Source of the DNA: Maritimibacter sp.
GTDB lineage: Bacteria > Pseudomonadota > Alphaproteobacteria > Rhodobacterales > Rhodobacteraceae
Direction: 5' to 3'
Assembly (NCBI GenBank): GCA_003520545.1
Contig: DOUP01000067.1
Location: 1-9,578 of the forward strand
DNA length: 9,578 nucleotides
Positions 1 to 6,239 of the stretch are shown in pieces. The notes beneath the pieces are model-generated. The model searched no databases. It was not told where the DNA came from and saw only the letters and a program-made list of their open reading frames with translations. The position numbers and the translations under genes were made by a program. Numbering within the stretch: the first letter of the stretch is position 1; each line of letters starts with the position of its first letter.

Positions 1-1
1 G

Positions 2-508
2 GGCCGGCCCGCCCCCGCCGTTCGGGCCTCGGCGGGCATTCCCGGGGTCATGACGCCGGTGAACCATGACGGGCATTGGTTGCTGGACGGCGGGCTAGTG
101 AACCCTGTCCCGGTGTCTGTGGCGCGCGCGATGGGAGCCGAGGTGATCCTCGCGGTCGATCCCAACGCCAAGCCCGACGGGCATATCTGGCGCGAACCGG
201 ACGCGGAGCCGCCGTGGATCGCCAAGGTGTTACCGGAGGCGCTTCACGGCATATTCGGGATTGATCCCAAGGATAGCGCGCGGGCCGCGAAACCCGGCTA
301 TCTGGACGTGGTGAACGCCGCTGTCGACGTGGCGACTCAACAGATCTGCCGGGCCCGGTTGGCGGGCGAGCCGCCGCATGTCCTGATGGATGCGGACCTG
401 TCGCATATCACGGTGTTGGAGCTTTATCGGGGGCGGGAAACCATCGCCGAGGGTCGCAAGCTGGTCGAGGCGCAGGCAGATCGGATCGCCCGGGTGTGCG
501 AGTTGTGA
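2..508 (+). CDS. Patatin-like phospholipase family protein, 5'-truncated
   Basis: The reading frame is open from base 2, so the gene begins upstream of the window and 168 C-terminal codons are visible. The first visible residues read A-V-R-A-S-A-G-I-P-G-V, followed by L-L-D-G-G-L-V-N-P-V-P-V. These match the second conserved block of bacterial patatin-like (RssA/NTE-type) serine lipid hydrolases. The Asp of the DGG motif is the second member of the Ser-Asp catalytic dyad. The GXSXG nucleophile elbow would lie before the window and cannot be checked. The family cleaves acyl esters of membrane lipids; the substrate here is unknown. After the DGG block comes a Rossmann-like strand (A-E-V-I-L-A-V-D-P), then a less conserved C-terminal region. 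The gene ends 19 bases from the stop of the convergent ribbon-helix-helix gene, with no clear terminator between them. The ATG at 50 is internal and not a start. Confidence 0.9.
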   Translation, partial: GRPAPAVRASAGIPGVMTPVNHDGHWLLDGGLVNPVPVSVARAMGAEVILAVDPNAKPDGHIWREPDAEPPWIAKVLPEALHGIFGIDPKDSARAAKPGYLDVVNAAVDVATQQICRARLAGEPPHVLMDADLSHITVLELYRGRETIAEGRKLVEAQADRIARVCEL

Positions 509-527
509 CCGCGCGCCGCGCGTATGG

Positions 528-755
528 TCAAACTTGGTTCCGGTAATAATCGAGCACGTAAAGCCGGATCGCGGTGCCGAGACCCGAGGACAGGCCGCGC
601 GCGTCGTCGATCTCGGTGGCCAGTTCGTTGATGCCTTTGCCCTGCGCCGTGGCGATGTCGCGAAATGCCTCCCAGAACGGGTCTTCGAGCGAGACCGAGG
701 TGCGGTGGCCCCGCAAGGTCAGCGAGTGCTTGCGCGGGCGGGTGTCTTCAGTCAT
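528..755 (-). CDS. Ribbon-helix-helix domain protein (RHH_4 type)
   Basis: This is a 75-residue protein beginning M-T-E-D-T-R-P-R-K. The core H-S-L-T-L-R-G-H-R-T-S-V-S-L-E followed by F-W-E-A-F matches the small ribbon-helix-helix family (Pfam RHH_4) common in Alphaproteobacteria. The T-S-V-S-L-E strand would be the DNA-contacting beta ribbon, and the two helices follow (about residues 23-40 and 50-72). The frame is open further upstream, but the chosen ATG at 755 sits where the family starts and overlaps the end of the DUF4169 gene by 8 bases, which indicates translational coupling. The family is annotated as probable DNA-binding; no target is known to me. Its position after fumC and the DUF4169 gene is a gene order I recall from Rhodobacteraceae. 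Function is unproven. Confidence 0.85.
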   Translation of the reverse strand: MTEDTRPRKHSLTLRGHRTSVSLEDPFWEAFRDIATAQGKGINELATEIDDARGLSSGLGTAIRLYVLDYYRNQV

Positions 756-924
756 CCCGCTTGTGCCCGTCCAGATCGCGGGCCGCACGCGCTGCGCGGG
801 TGTCCTCCAGCCGCTTTTCGGCCTTGGTGCGCCCGAATTTCGCAGCGTTCGCATCGGCCTTGGTGCGTTTTTCTGCGCGGGCCCTGGCCTTGCGGGCCTG
901 GTTCAGATTGGTGATCTTGCTCAT
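748..924 (-). CDS. DUF4169 family small basic protein
   Basis: This is a 58-residue, highly charged protein beginning M-S-K-I-T-N-L-N-Q-A-R-K-A-R-A-R and ending D-G-H-K-R-D-D. The N-terminal N-L-x-Q-A-R-K block, the central A-N-A-A-K-F-G-R-T-K-A-E segment and the terminal L-D-G-H-K-R are the signature of DUF4169, a family of short alphaproteobacterial proteins without a known function. Almost the whole chain is Lys/Arg/Ala/Glu-rich and predicted helical. ATG at 924 is preferred because the family starts there; an in-frame GTG at 948 would add eight residues that do not look conserved. No strong Shine-Dalgarno sequence precedes either start. The gene overlaps the following ribbon-helix-helix gene by 8 bases, so the two are probably one operon unit. 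A nucleic-acid-associated role is only a guess from the charge. Confidence 0.85.
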   Translation of the reverse strand: MSKITNLNQARKARARAEKRTKADANAAKFGRTKAEKRLEDTRAARAARDLDGHKRDD

Positions 925-1048
925 GGACACATCATGGCGAAGCGCCACGCGATGCGCCAGAGGTCAGATGCTCGCGCAGACCCTGGAACTGGTCGTTGCT
1001 TTCACTGTTGTGGAATGCTGTTGGTCAGCCCCAGTGGTTGATTACATA

Positions 1049-1077
1049 CGAAACGCGGCGGAGCCATGCCCCGCCGC
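1049..1077 (-). terminator. Probable intrinsic terminator of fumC
   Basis: On the minus strand, 27 bases after the fumC stop, GCGGCGGGGC and GCTCCGCCGC form a 10 bp stem (one G-T pair) around an ATG triloop. It is followed by GTTTCGT. The U-tract is short, so efficiency may be moderate. It separates fumC from the DUF4169/ribbon-helix-helix pair, although read-through remains possible. Confidence 0.65.
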
Positions 1078-1103
1078 CTTCTGTATTTGTAATGCTGGAC
1101 CGC

Positions 1104-2495
1104 TTATTTCGGCCCGATCATCTGCTCCGGGCGGACCACCTCGTCGAAGGTTTTCTCGTCGACGAATCCCAAGGCGATGGCTTCTTCCTTGAGGGTTGTG
1201 CCGTTCTTGTGGGCGGTCTTGGCGACCTTGGTGGCATTGTCGTAGCCGATGGTCGGTGCCAGCGCAGTGACCAGCATCAGGCTTTCTTTCATCAGCTTGT
1301 CGATGCGCGGCTCATTGGCCTGGATGCCGTTGAGCATCCGCTCTGTGAAGCTGTCGGCGGCGTCGCCCAGAAGCTGGATCGACTGGAGCAGGTTGTAGCT
1401 CATCATCGGGTTGTAGACGTTGAGTTCAAAATGACCCTGGGAGCCGGCGAACTTGATCGCGGCGTCGTTGCCCATGATGTGGGCGGCCACCTGCGTGAGC
1501 GCCTCGGCCTGCGTCGGGTTCACCTTGCCGGGCATGATCGAGGAACCGGGTTCGTTTTCCGGCAGGATCAGCTCGCCAAGGCCGGAGCGCGGGCCGGAGC
1601 CGAGGAACCGGATGTCGTTGGCGATCTTGTAGGCGGCCCCTGCGGTGGTGGCGATGGCCCCCGACAGGAAGACCATGGCGTCATGGGCCGAGAGCGCTTC
1701 GAACTTGTTGGGCGCGGTGACGAAGGGCAGGCCGGTGATCTCGGCCATGTTCGCCGCGACCTGTTCGCCCCAGCCGTGCTTGGTGTTGAGGCCGGTGCCG
1801 ACGGCGGTGCCGCCCTGGGCCAGCTCGTAAATGCCGGGGAGCGCCAGTTTGATGCGCTCGATGCCGTTCTCGATCATCTTGGCGTAACCCGAGAACTCCT
1901 GACCCAGCGTGAGCGGCGTGGCGTCCTGCGTGTGGGTGCGGCCGATCTTGATGATATCCTTGAACTCTTCGGACTTGGCCGCGAGGCCCGCGTGAAGCTT
2001 CTCAAGCCCCGGCAAAAGCACGTCGCGCACGGTCATGGCGGCGGCAATGTGCATGGCGGTCGGGAAGGTGTCGTTCGAGGACTGGCCCATGTTGCAGTGA
2101 TCGTTGGGGTGCACCAGATCCTTGGTGCCGATGGTGCCGCCGAGAATCTCGATGGCGCGGTTCGCGATGACCTCGTTCGAGTTCATGTTCGATTGGGTGC
2201 CCGACCAGGTCTGCCAGACAACGAGCGGGAAGTTGTCATCGAATTTGCCGTCAATGACTTCGCCCGCGGCCTGGATGATGGCGTCCGCAATTTTCGCGTC
2301 CATGTCGCCGTTGGCCTTGTTGGCCATGGCGCAGGCTTTCTTGATGACCCCGAGGCCGCGCACGATGGCGGTGGGCTGCTGTTCCCAACCGATCGGGAAG
2401 TTGATCAGGGACCGTTGCGTCTGAGCGCCCCAATACTTGTCTGCGGGGACCTCCAGCGGGCCAAAGCTATCGGTTTCTGTGCGGGTCTCGGTCAT
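1104..2495 (-). CDS. fumC: Class II fumarate hydratase FumC
   Basis: This 463-residue protein is the iron-independent fumarase of the TCA cycle. It interconverts fumarate and L-malate in the cytoplasm as a homotetramer. The superfamily signature G-S-S-I-M-P-G-K-V-N-P is at residues 317-327; Ser318 in this loop is the catalytic acid/base seen in E. coli FumC. The second catalytic block G-R-T-H-T-Q-D-A-T-P carries His188. The A-site motif S-G-T-Q-S-N-M-N-S-N-E-V is at 98-109 and the B-site-type N-D-H-C-N-M-G-Q-S-S-N-D at 131-142. Length and residue numbering agree closely with E. coli FumC (467 residues), so the gene is intact. G-G-G-A-G-A precedes the ATG by 8 bases. A plausible promoter lies in the 60 bases upstream, and a hairpin terminator follows the stop. 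Malate versus fumarate preference cannot be read from sequence, but family assignment is secure. Confidence 0.97.
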   Translation of the reverse strand: MTETRTETDSFGPLEVPADKYWGAQTQRSLINFPIGWEQQPTAIVRGLGVIKKACAMANKANGDMDAKIADAIIQAAGEVIDGKFDDNFPLVVWQTWSGTQSNMNSNEVIANRAIEILGGTIGTKDLVHPNDHCNMGQSSNDTFPTAMHIAAAMTVRDVLLPGLEKLHAGLAAKSEEFKDIIKIGRTHTQDATPLTLGQEFSGYAKMIENGIERIKLALPGIYELAQGGTAVGTGLNTKHGWGEQVAANMAEITGLPFVTAPNKFEALSAHDAMVFLSGAIATTAGAAYKIANDIRFLGSGPRSGLGELILPENEPGSSIMPGKVNPTQAEALTQVAAHIMGNDAAIKFAGSQGHFELNVYNPMMSYNLLQSIQLLGDAADSFTERMLNGIQANEPRIDKLMKESLMLVTALAPTIGYDNATKVAKTAHKNGTTLKEEAIALGFVDEKTFDEVVRPEQMIGPK

Positions 2496-2525
2496 CGGTC
2501 AGTCTCCCAAAAGAATGCTGGCCGT

Positions 2526-2553
2526 GTCATATCACCCAAGGCGCCGCGTGCAA
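2526..2553 (-). promoter_or_regulatory. Candidate sigma-70-type promoter of fumC
   Basis: Minus-strand TTGCAC (2553-2548) and TATGAC (2531-2526) are separated by 16 bases and end 30 bases before the fumC ATG. The matches to consensus are only partial. The position between the upstream stop and fumC supports it, but this is an inference by eye. Confidence 0.35.
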
Positions 2554-2555
2554 GA

Positions 2556-3110
2556 TCAATGCTGTATACGACGGAATACATAGACGTGGGCCGGGGGCAG
2601 GTTGGCAAGCACCATGCCGCGGTAGTCGGCACATATGCCAAGCTCGGCCTGCATCGCGGTGCTGATCGGTGCACGCAAGCTGTAGGTGATCTGCACGAAG
2701 ATGCCGCCCTTGGCCATCACGTCAAGCGCGCGGCCCACCACGTCGCGCTGGATTTTCGGGCGCGCCAACACCGGAACGCCGGAGATGACCGCGCCGACAG
2801 AGTGCAGTCCGAGCGCATGAATGTCCTGTGCCGGGCGATTGACCACGCGCACGCCGGGGAACTGCGTCTTCAGGGAGGCGCAGAACTGGTCATTGATCTC
2901 CATGAGCGTGAGGCGGGACGGGGGGACGCCCCGGGCGAGGATTTCGCGGGTGAAGCTGCCTGTGCCGGGGCCGATTTCGATGATCGGGCCGGACACGCGC
3001 TCCAACCCGGCGGTCATTTTCCGCGCCACCGCGCGGGAGGAGGGCGCGAGTGCCACCACTTCGCCGGGACGGCGCAGGGTTTCTTTCAGGAAAAGGCCGG
3101 ATCTGGACAT
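2556..3110 (-). CDS. Class I SAM-dependent methyltransferase, PmtA-like
   Basis: This 184-residue protein has a class I methyltransferase fold. Motif I is I-I-E-I-G-P-G-T-G-S-F-T at residues 43-54, with the SAM-ribose-binding acid probably Glu71 (L-M-E-I-N). A motif-IV-like S-G-V-P-V-L follows at 110-115. The C-terminal block I-F-V-Q-I-T-Y-S and the end L-P-P-A-H-V-Y-V-F-R-R resemble the small Rhodobacter/Sinorhizobium-type phosphatidylethanolamine N-methyltransferases (PmtA), which make phosphatidylcholine. The N-terminal F-L-K-E-T-L-x-x-P and V-A-L-A-P-S-S block is also typical of that group. RsmA/KsgA-like rRNA dimethylases share motif I, but are longer and carry a N-L-P-Y motif that is absent here. 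The ATG at 3110 has GGGA upstream. It sits between sspB and fumC with 91 and 60 base gaps, so it may be transcribed alone. Membrane-lipid substrate is inferred. Confidence 0.8.
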   Translation of the reverse strand: MSRSGLFLKETLRRPGEVVALAPSSRAVARKMTAGLERVSGPIIEIGPGTGSFTREILARGVPPSRLTLMEINDQFCASLKTQFPGVRVVNRPAQDIHALGLHSVGAVISGVPVLARPKIQRDVVGRALDVMAKGGIFVQITYSLRAPISTAMQAELGICADYRGMVLANLPPAHVYVFRRIQH

Positions 3111-3201
3111 GTAGCATCCCCGCGATTGATTTCGCGCGAGCTAACGGCGGATGGGTAACGATCCGGCGACGGTGGATTGAAAGTTTTGTGACGCGCGCGG
3201 C

Positions 3202-3675
3202 CTATTTACGGAAGCTGTCGAGGCTGACGACTTCGGCGTCCTTCTTCTCTTCAGGTTCGTCCGGCGTGTCGGCGTCGAGGGCTAGATCCTCGAAATCGGC
3301 CTCTTCTTCGTCCTCCTCGCCGTCCTGCGTTTCGAATCGGAGGCCGAATTCGACCGAGGGGTCCACGAAGGTGCGGATCGCGTCGAAGGGGATGAACATG
3401 CGTTCGGGATTGTCGCCGAAATTGAGCGTGACGGCGAAGCCTTCGTCGGTGACCTGCAGGTCATCGAACCAGTGCTGCATGACCACCGTCATATCCTCCG
3501 GGAAGCGATCGGACAGCCAATCGGCGATCTCCACGTCCGGGTGCATGGTGTCGAAGGTGATGAAGAAATGATGTGCACCGGGGAGGCCGTGTTCGGCCAC
3601 CTCGTCAAGGACCTGACGGATCAGGCCACGCATGGCGTCATGCATCAGATTACCGTAGTCAATCGACCGCGACAT
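3202..3675 (-). CDS. sspB: SspB family protein, ClpXP proteolysis adaptor
   Basis: This 157-residue protein matches alphaproteobacterial SspB, which binds ssrA-tagged polypeptides and tethers them to the ClpXP protease. The folded substrate-binding domain covers about residues 1-115, starting S-I-D-Y-G-N-L-M-H-D-A-M-R and including H-H-F-F-I-T-F-D-T. It is followed by a very acidic, flexible linker (about 118-147) and a conserved C-terminal tail V-V-S-L-D-S-F-R-K. That tail corresponds to the ClpX-binding (XB) module; it is preserved to the last residue, so the adaptor should be functional. A G-G-G-A-G-A ribosome site precedes the ATG. The gap to chrA carries a candidate promoter. The tmRNA that makes its substrates lies about 2.2 kb away on the same strand. 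Confidence 0.93.
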   Translation of the reverse strand: MSRSIDYGNLMHDAMRGLIRQVLDEVAEHGLPGAHHFFITFDTMHPDVEIADWLSDRFPEDMTVVMQHWFDDLQVTDEGFAVTLNFGDNPERMFIPFDAIRTFVDPSVEFGLRFETQDGEEDEEEADFEDLALDADTPDEPEEKKDAEVVSLDSFRK

Positions 3676-3701
3676 AAGGGTCTCCCGCGTCTCTTCTCTT
3701 C

Positions 3702-3729
3702 AACATACGGGATTCGGACGGGATGAAAA
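3702..3729 (-). promoter_or_regulatory. Candidate promoter of sspB
   Basis: Minus-strand TTTTCA (3729-3724) and TATGTT (3707-3702), spaced by 16 bases, lie 26-54 bases before the sspB ATG. Each hexamer matches the sigma-70 consensus at four positions. The call is by eye and tentative. Confidence 0.35.
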
Positions 3730-3734
3730 GGGCC

Positions 3735-4940
3735 TCAGAACGGGAGGTTGCCCAGAAGCCATCCGGCCATGGCCAGAAGCGCCAAGGCGGCCGGGAGCGG
3801 CAGGCGCAGGGGGATCAGGAATAGCGCTGCGAGGGCGGTCAGGCCAAGGGCCGGGAGCGACAGGGCGCCGTCCGGAAAGAGTGTGTGGCGGGCGAAGAAC
3901 AGGGCGAGGGAGGCGATCACGCCGACGACCGCTGCGCTGACCGCGGTCAGGGCCGCGGCAAGGCGCGGGGCAGAGGTGAGCCGGTCGAGGTGCGGGGCGA
4001 GAGTGAATATGAGGCCGAAACAGGGGGTGAAAATGGCCCAGAGTGTCACGAGCGCGGCAGCGGCGATGCCGCCGGGCCCGAGGGGGGCGGCGGCGACCAT
4101 CCCCGCGAATTGCGTGACGAGCACGAGGGGGCCGGGCGTGGTTTCGGCCAGCCCGAGACCGTCGACCATCTGGGCTGGGGTCAGCCAGCCCTTGTCAGCG
4201 ACCAACGCGTCGCTCATCCAGGCGAGAAGCGCGTAGGCGCCGCCGAAGCTCAAGGCAGCAAGGCGGGTGAAGAAGGCAGCGATCTGGGCGAGACGGTCGG
4301 GGCCGGTCGCGAGGAGCAGCGCGAGGGGCGCGAGCCATAGGCCAAGCCAAAGCGTCGCGGTGCGGATGGTTTCGGCGAGGGACGGGCCGTTTGGTGTGGG
4401 TGCGGCGGAACCTGGCGGCGCGGTGAGCGCGCCGATGGCGGCGGCGATGAGAACCACGACCGGGAAGGGGGCGAGCGCCAGCGACAGGGCGATGAAGGCG
4501 ACGAGCGCCAGCGCGGCGGGGAAAGCGCCGGTGAGCATCTTTCGCCCAAGGCGCCAGAGTGCCTGGGCGACCACCACCGTCACCGCCGCCTTGATCCCGA
4601 GAAACGCCTGCGCCACACCCGGAAGCTGTCCCCAGGCGAGGTAGGCGATGGTGATCGCGGCCATGACGAGCGCGCCGGGCAGAACGAAAAGCGCCCCCGC
4701 GACCAGACCGCCGATGACCCCGCGCTGGCGCCAGCCTGCATAGGTGCACAGCTGCATGGCTTCGGGACCGGGGAGGAGCATCGCGAAGGACAGTCCCCGT
4801 GTGAAGGTGGGATCGTCGAGCCAGCCACGCCGCTCCACCAGTTCGCGGTGCATCACGCCGATCTGCGCCACTGGCCCGCCGAACGACAGAAGGCCGATCC
4901 GGGCAAAACAGGAGACTAGGGTGCGAAGGCTCGGCCGCAT
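3735..4940 (-). CDS. chrA: Chromate transporter family protein ChrA
   Basis: This 401-residue, very hydrophobic inner-membrane protein has the two homologous halves of long-chain CHR proteins. The N-terminal half has F-A-R-I-G-L-L-S-F-G-G-P at 12-23, H-R-E-L-V-E-R-R-G-W at 31-40 and L-L-P-G-P-E-A-M-Q at 55-63. The C-terminal half repeats them as S-F-G-G-A-Y at 231-236, K-G-W-L at 250-253 and E-T-T-P-G-P-L at 266-272. A hydrophilic linker around 174-190 joins the halves. Characterised members export chromate and confer resistance, but many homologues have no proven substrate, so chromate specificity is not certain. The frame stays open for another 600 bases upstream, through the neighbouring gene; ATG at 4940 is chosen because the CHR family begins there. 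The ribosome site is weak. It follows the secreted-protein gene by 56 bases and may share its transcript. Confidence 0.9.
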   Translation of the reverse strand: MRPSLRTLVSCFARIGLLSFGGPVAQIGVMHRELVERRGWLDDPTFTRGLSFAMLLPGPEAMQLCTYAGWRQRGVIGGLVAGALFVLPGALVMAAITIAYLAWGQLPGVAQAFLGIKAAVTVVVAQALWRLGRKMLTGAFPAALALVAFIALSLALAPFPVVVLIAAAIGALTAPPGSAAPTPNGPSLAETIRTATLWLGLWLAPLALLLATGPDRLAQIAAFFTRLAALSFGGAYALLAWMSDALVADKGWLTPAQMVDGLGLAETTPGPLVLVTQFAGMVAAAPLGPGGIAAAALVTLWAIFTPCFGLIFTLAPHLDRLTSAPRLAAALTAVSAAVVGVIASLALFFARHTLFPDGALSLPALGLTALAALFLIPLRLPLPAALALLAMAGWLLGNLPF

Positions 4941-4996
4941 GCGCTGATATGCGCAAGGCGATGTAACGCGCGCAAGACGAAAAGCGCGCGGGGGCG

Positions 4997-5773
4997 CTAT
5001 TGCTGACGGTTGTGCGGGCAACCTTGGTGGAACAGCGCGAGATAGCCGGGCAGTTCCCGGTCGGCCCAGGTGAAGGTCTCCTTCAGCGCGCCTTCGTCCC
5101 ATCGGAACTCCGCGAGCGGAATCGTGTGTTCGGTGGGCTTCGGGTTTTCGGGGTCGCGGATGGGGTAGATTGAGAGCGTGGCCCTGATCGCGGGGGCCCG
5201 GAAGTTCTCGATTGCCAGCAGAGTCTCCTGCGTGGCAGCGAAGTCCGGCGTTCCGGGAGCAGCGGCGATGCTGCCTTGCCACATCACCGGGAAGACCCCG
5301 GGGCCGAACGCCATCGGTTCCATCACGCCCTCCGCCAAAACCGGATTGAACAGGCCCTTGGCATTGATGGGCATCATCAGTCGGCCCCAGACCGGCTGTG
5401 CCTCGGCGGTGAGTGCCTCGACGTCGTGGATCGGCAGGGGCTCGACCACAAGCCCCCCGGTTAGGATTTCGACGCTGGAAGCGGTTTCGCCCTGATACTC
5501 GATGACGTCGACACGCAACTGCGCGAGACGGAAATCCTCGACGTCGCGCGCCGCCCCGGCCCATGTGCCGTCATAGAGGGCATGTTCGGAATCCTGCAGC
5601 ATTGTCGCATGCCAGATCCAGGGCGTGGCCGTTCCGGGCTCGCCCGAAATCGTGACGTTCAGGGTGGTGGTGTCTGTTTGCTGAGTGAATGCGCAGGTGA
5701 TGCTCTCGGCGCTGGCGGCGGTGGCGGATAGGAGGCTTGCGCCGGCAAGCAGACTATGGGCAGTGCGGAACAT
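4997..5773 (-). CDS. Secreted protein of unknown function
   Basis: This 258-residue protein starts with a clear Sec signal peptide: M-F-R-T, a hydrophobic stretch, then A-S-A-E-S with probable cleavage after residue 22. The mature chain has no further membrane segment and should be periplasmic. It contains two cysteines, at 27 (I-T-C-A-F) and 252 (Q-G-C-P), placed near the two ends, which could form a disulphide joining N and C termini. I recognise no family; composition is beta-rich with many short polar strands. A GGGGAAA ribosome site precedes the ATG at 5773, and codon use looks like the neighbours. It lies 56 bases before chrA on the same strand, so co-transcription is plausible but a shared role in anion transport is only a guess. 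Upstream is ssrA. Confidence 0.8.
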   Translation of the reverse strand: MFRTAHSLLAGASLLSATAASAESITCAFTQQTDTTTLNVTISGEPGTATPWIWHATMLQDSEHALYDGTWAGAARDVEDFRLAQLRVDVIEYQGETASSVEILTGGLVVEPLPIHDVEALTAEAQPVWGRLMMPINAKGLFNPVLAEGVMEPMAFGPGVFPVMWQGSIAAAPGTPDFAATQETLLAIENFRAPAIRATLSIYPIRDPENPKPTEHTIPLAEFRWDEGALKETFTWADRELPGYLALFHQGCPHNRQQ

Positions 5774-5967
5774 CTGTTTCCCCGTTTCGAAATGCGGTTT
5801 CGATCCAATACCGGGAGGTTAGCCAAACCGGCGGGCAGATGGAAAGCCGTGTTTTCGGCGATCTTGGTCCAATTGGAGGTAAGTGCAGGTTTCTGTTGCC
5901 AGGTACCTGCGAACCCCGCCTTACGCTGCTAGGCGCAAGGGCTTAAGATTTCGATGGTTCGGACCGC

Positions 5968-6006
5968 TTACGCAGCCAGAGCCATCGGAGCTTTGTTGTC
6001 GTTTGC
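5968..6006 (-). other. ssrA: tmRNA tag reading frame ANDNKAPMALAA
   Basis: This is a 12-codon frame starting at the resume codon GCA (6006-6004) and ending TAA (5970-5968). It has no start codon because translation switches onto it from a stalled mRNA. The ANDN start is the alphaproteobacterial tag signature and the ALAA end supplies the ClpX-recognised C terminus. The bases just before the resume codon read C-T-A-G-T-T, close to the conserved TAG-containing determinant of frame choice. Confidence 0.93.
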
Positions 6007-6092
6007 AACTAGCTTAATTGAACCGATAACGGTGGTATCTCACCGGGACAAAGCAAACCCCTTTAGACGTTCGTCGATCCTGTTTCGGCCCC

Positions 6093-6115
6093 ATGACCCC
6101 CAAACGAAGGGTTTT
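6093..6115 (-). other. Intervening segment excised from pre-tmRNA
   Basis: These 23 bases lie between the CCA end of the acceptor piece and the 5' GGGGCCG of the coding piece. In two-piece tmRNAs this segment is removed from the precursor, with the coding-piece 5' end made in tRNA-like fashion by RNase P. A-C-C-C and G-G-G-G-T near its ends could pair into a small hairpin. Confidence 0.85.
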
Positions 6116-6182
6116 TGGTGGAGCCGCCGGGTACCGCCCCCGGGTCCGATCCGCTTATTACGAGCGCGTTTATGTCCATAGC
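6116..6182 (-). ncRNA. ssrA: tmRNA acceptor piece
   Basis: This is the alanine-accepting RNA, about 67 nt, containing the T-arm and terminal CCA (genome-encoded at 6118-6116). The 3' end is fixed by ACCA after the acceptor strand; the 5' end near the G-G-C-T-A-T-G-G segment is estimated. Confidence 0.85.
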
Positions 6183-6200
6183 CTCTTGCGAGACAGGGTA

Positions 6201-6229
6201 GATATAGGGGCCTGGGGGGCGTTTTGGAA
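6201..6229 (-). promoter_or_regulatory. Probable ssrA promoter
   Basis: Minus-strand TTCCAA (6229-6224) and TATATC (6206-6201) are separated by exactly 17 bases and end about 20 bases before the acceptor piece. The -10 matches TATA at four positions; the -35 is weak. A run of G on the plus strand and the palindrome cluster begin directly upstream. Confidence 0.55.
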
Positions 6230-6239
6230 GGGGGGGCGG

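Larger units (their letters stand above)
5882..6182 (-). ncRNA. ssrA: tmRNA (ssrA), circularly permuted two-piece alphaproteobacterial type
   Basis: Read on the minus strand, the gene encodes the acceptor piece first (about 6182-6116), ending G-G-C-T-C-C-A-C-C-A. A 23-base intervening segment follows, then the coding piece from 6092. Its 5' GGGGCCG pairs with CGGCTCC of the acceptor piece to rebuild a 7 bp tRNA-like acceptor stem, with a G-U at the third pair, the alanine identity element. GGATCGACG after the stem is the conserved D-arm region. The T-arm stem CCGGG/CCCGG encloses a 7-base loop, GGCGGTA, not the usual TTC-type loop, as in other alpha tmRNAs. The tag frame encodes ANDNKAPMALAA. 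After the tag, CCTTGCGC/GCGTAAGG (5940-5919) and GCAGGT/ACCTGC (5910-5885) form hairpins. tmRNA rescues stalled ribosomes with SmpB and tags their products for ClpXP. The outer ends of both pieces are approximate, since processing sites cannot be read directly. Confidence 0.95.

Noticed and set aside
528..924. Toxin-antitoxin pair
   Set aside because: Neither protein resembles a known toxin fold, and both match families with an apparently conserved core-genome context in Rhodobacteraceae.
996..3158. Long plus-strand open frame of 720 codons
   Set aside because: It runs antisense through fumC and the methyltransferase gene, both of which have clear family motifs on the minus strand. The translation is low-complexity and matches nothing; it is a product of high GC codon usage.
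4941..5564. N-terminal extension of the ChrA frame to 609 codons
   Set aside because: The frame is open by composition only. It overlaps the secreted-protein gene in another frame, and CHR homologues start at the ATG at 4940.
5833..5866. Rho-independent terminator after ssrA (GCCG/CGGC then TTTCC)
   Set aside because: The stem is only 4 bp with a short T-run, so I could not support it as a terminator. The end of the ssrA precursor remains unplaced.
5954..6181. Plus-strand 75-codon open frame in the large gap
   Set aside because: It lies wholly across the tmRNA gene on the opposite strand and has no protein features.
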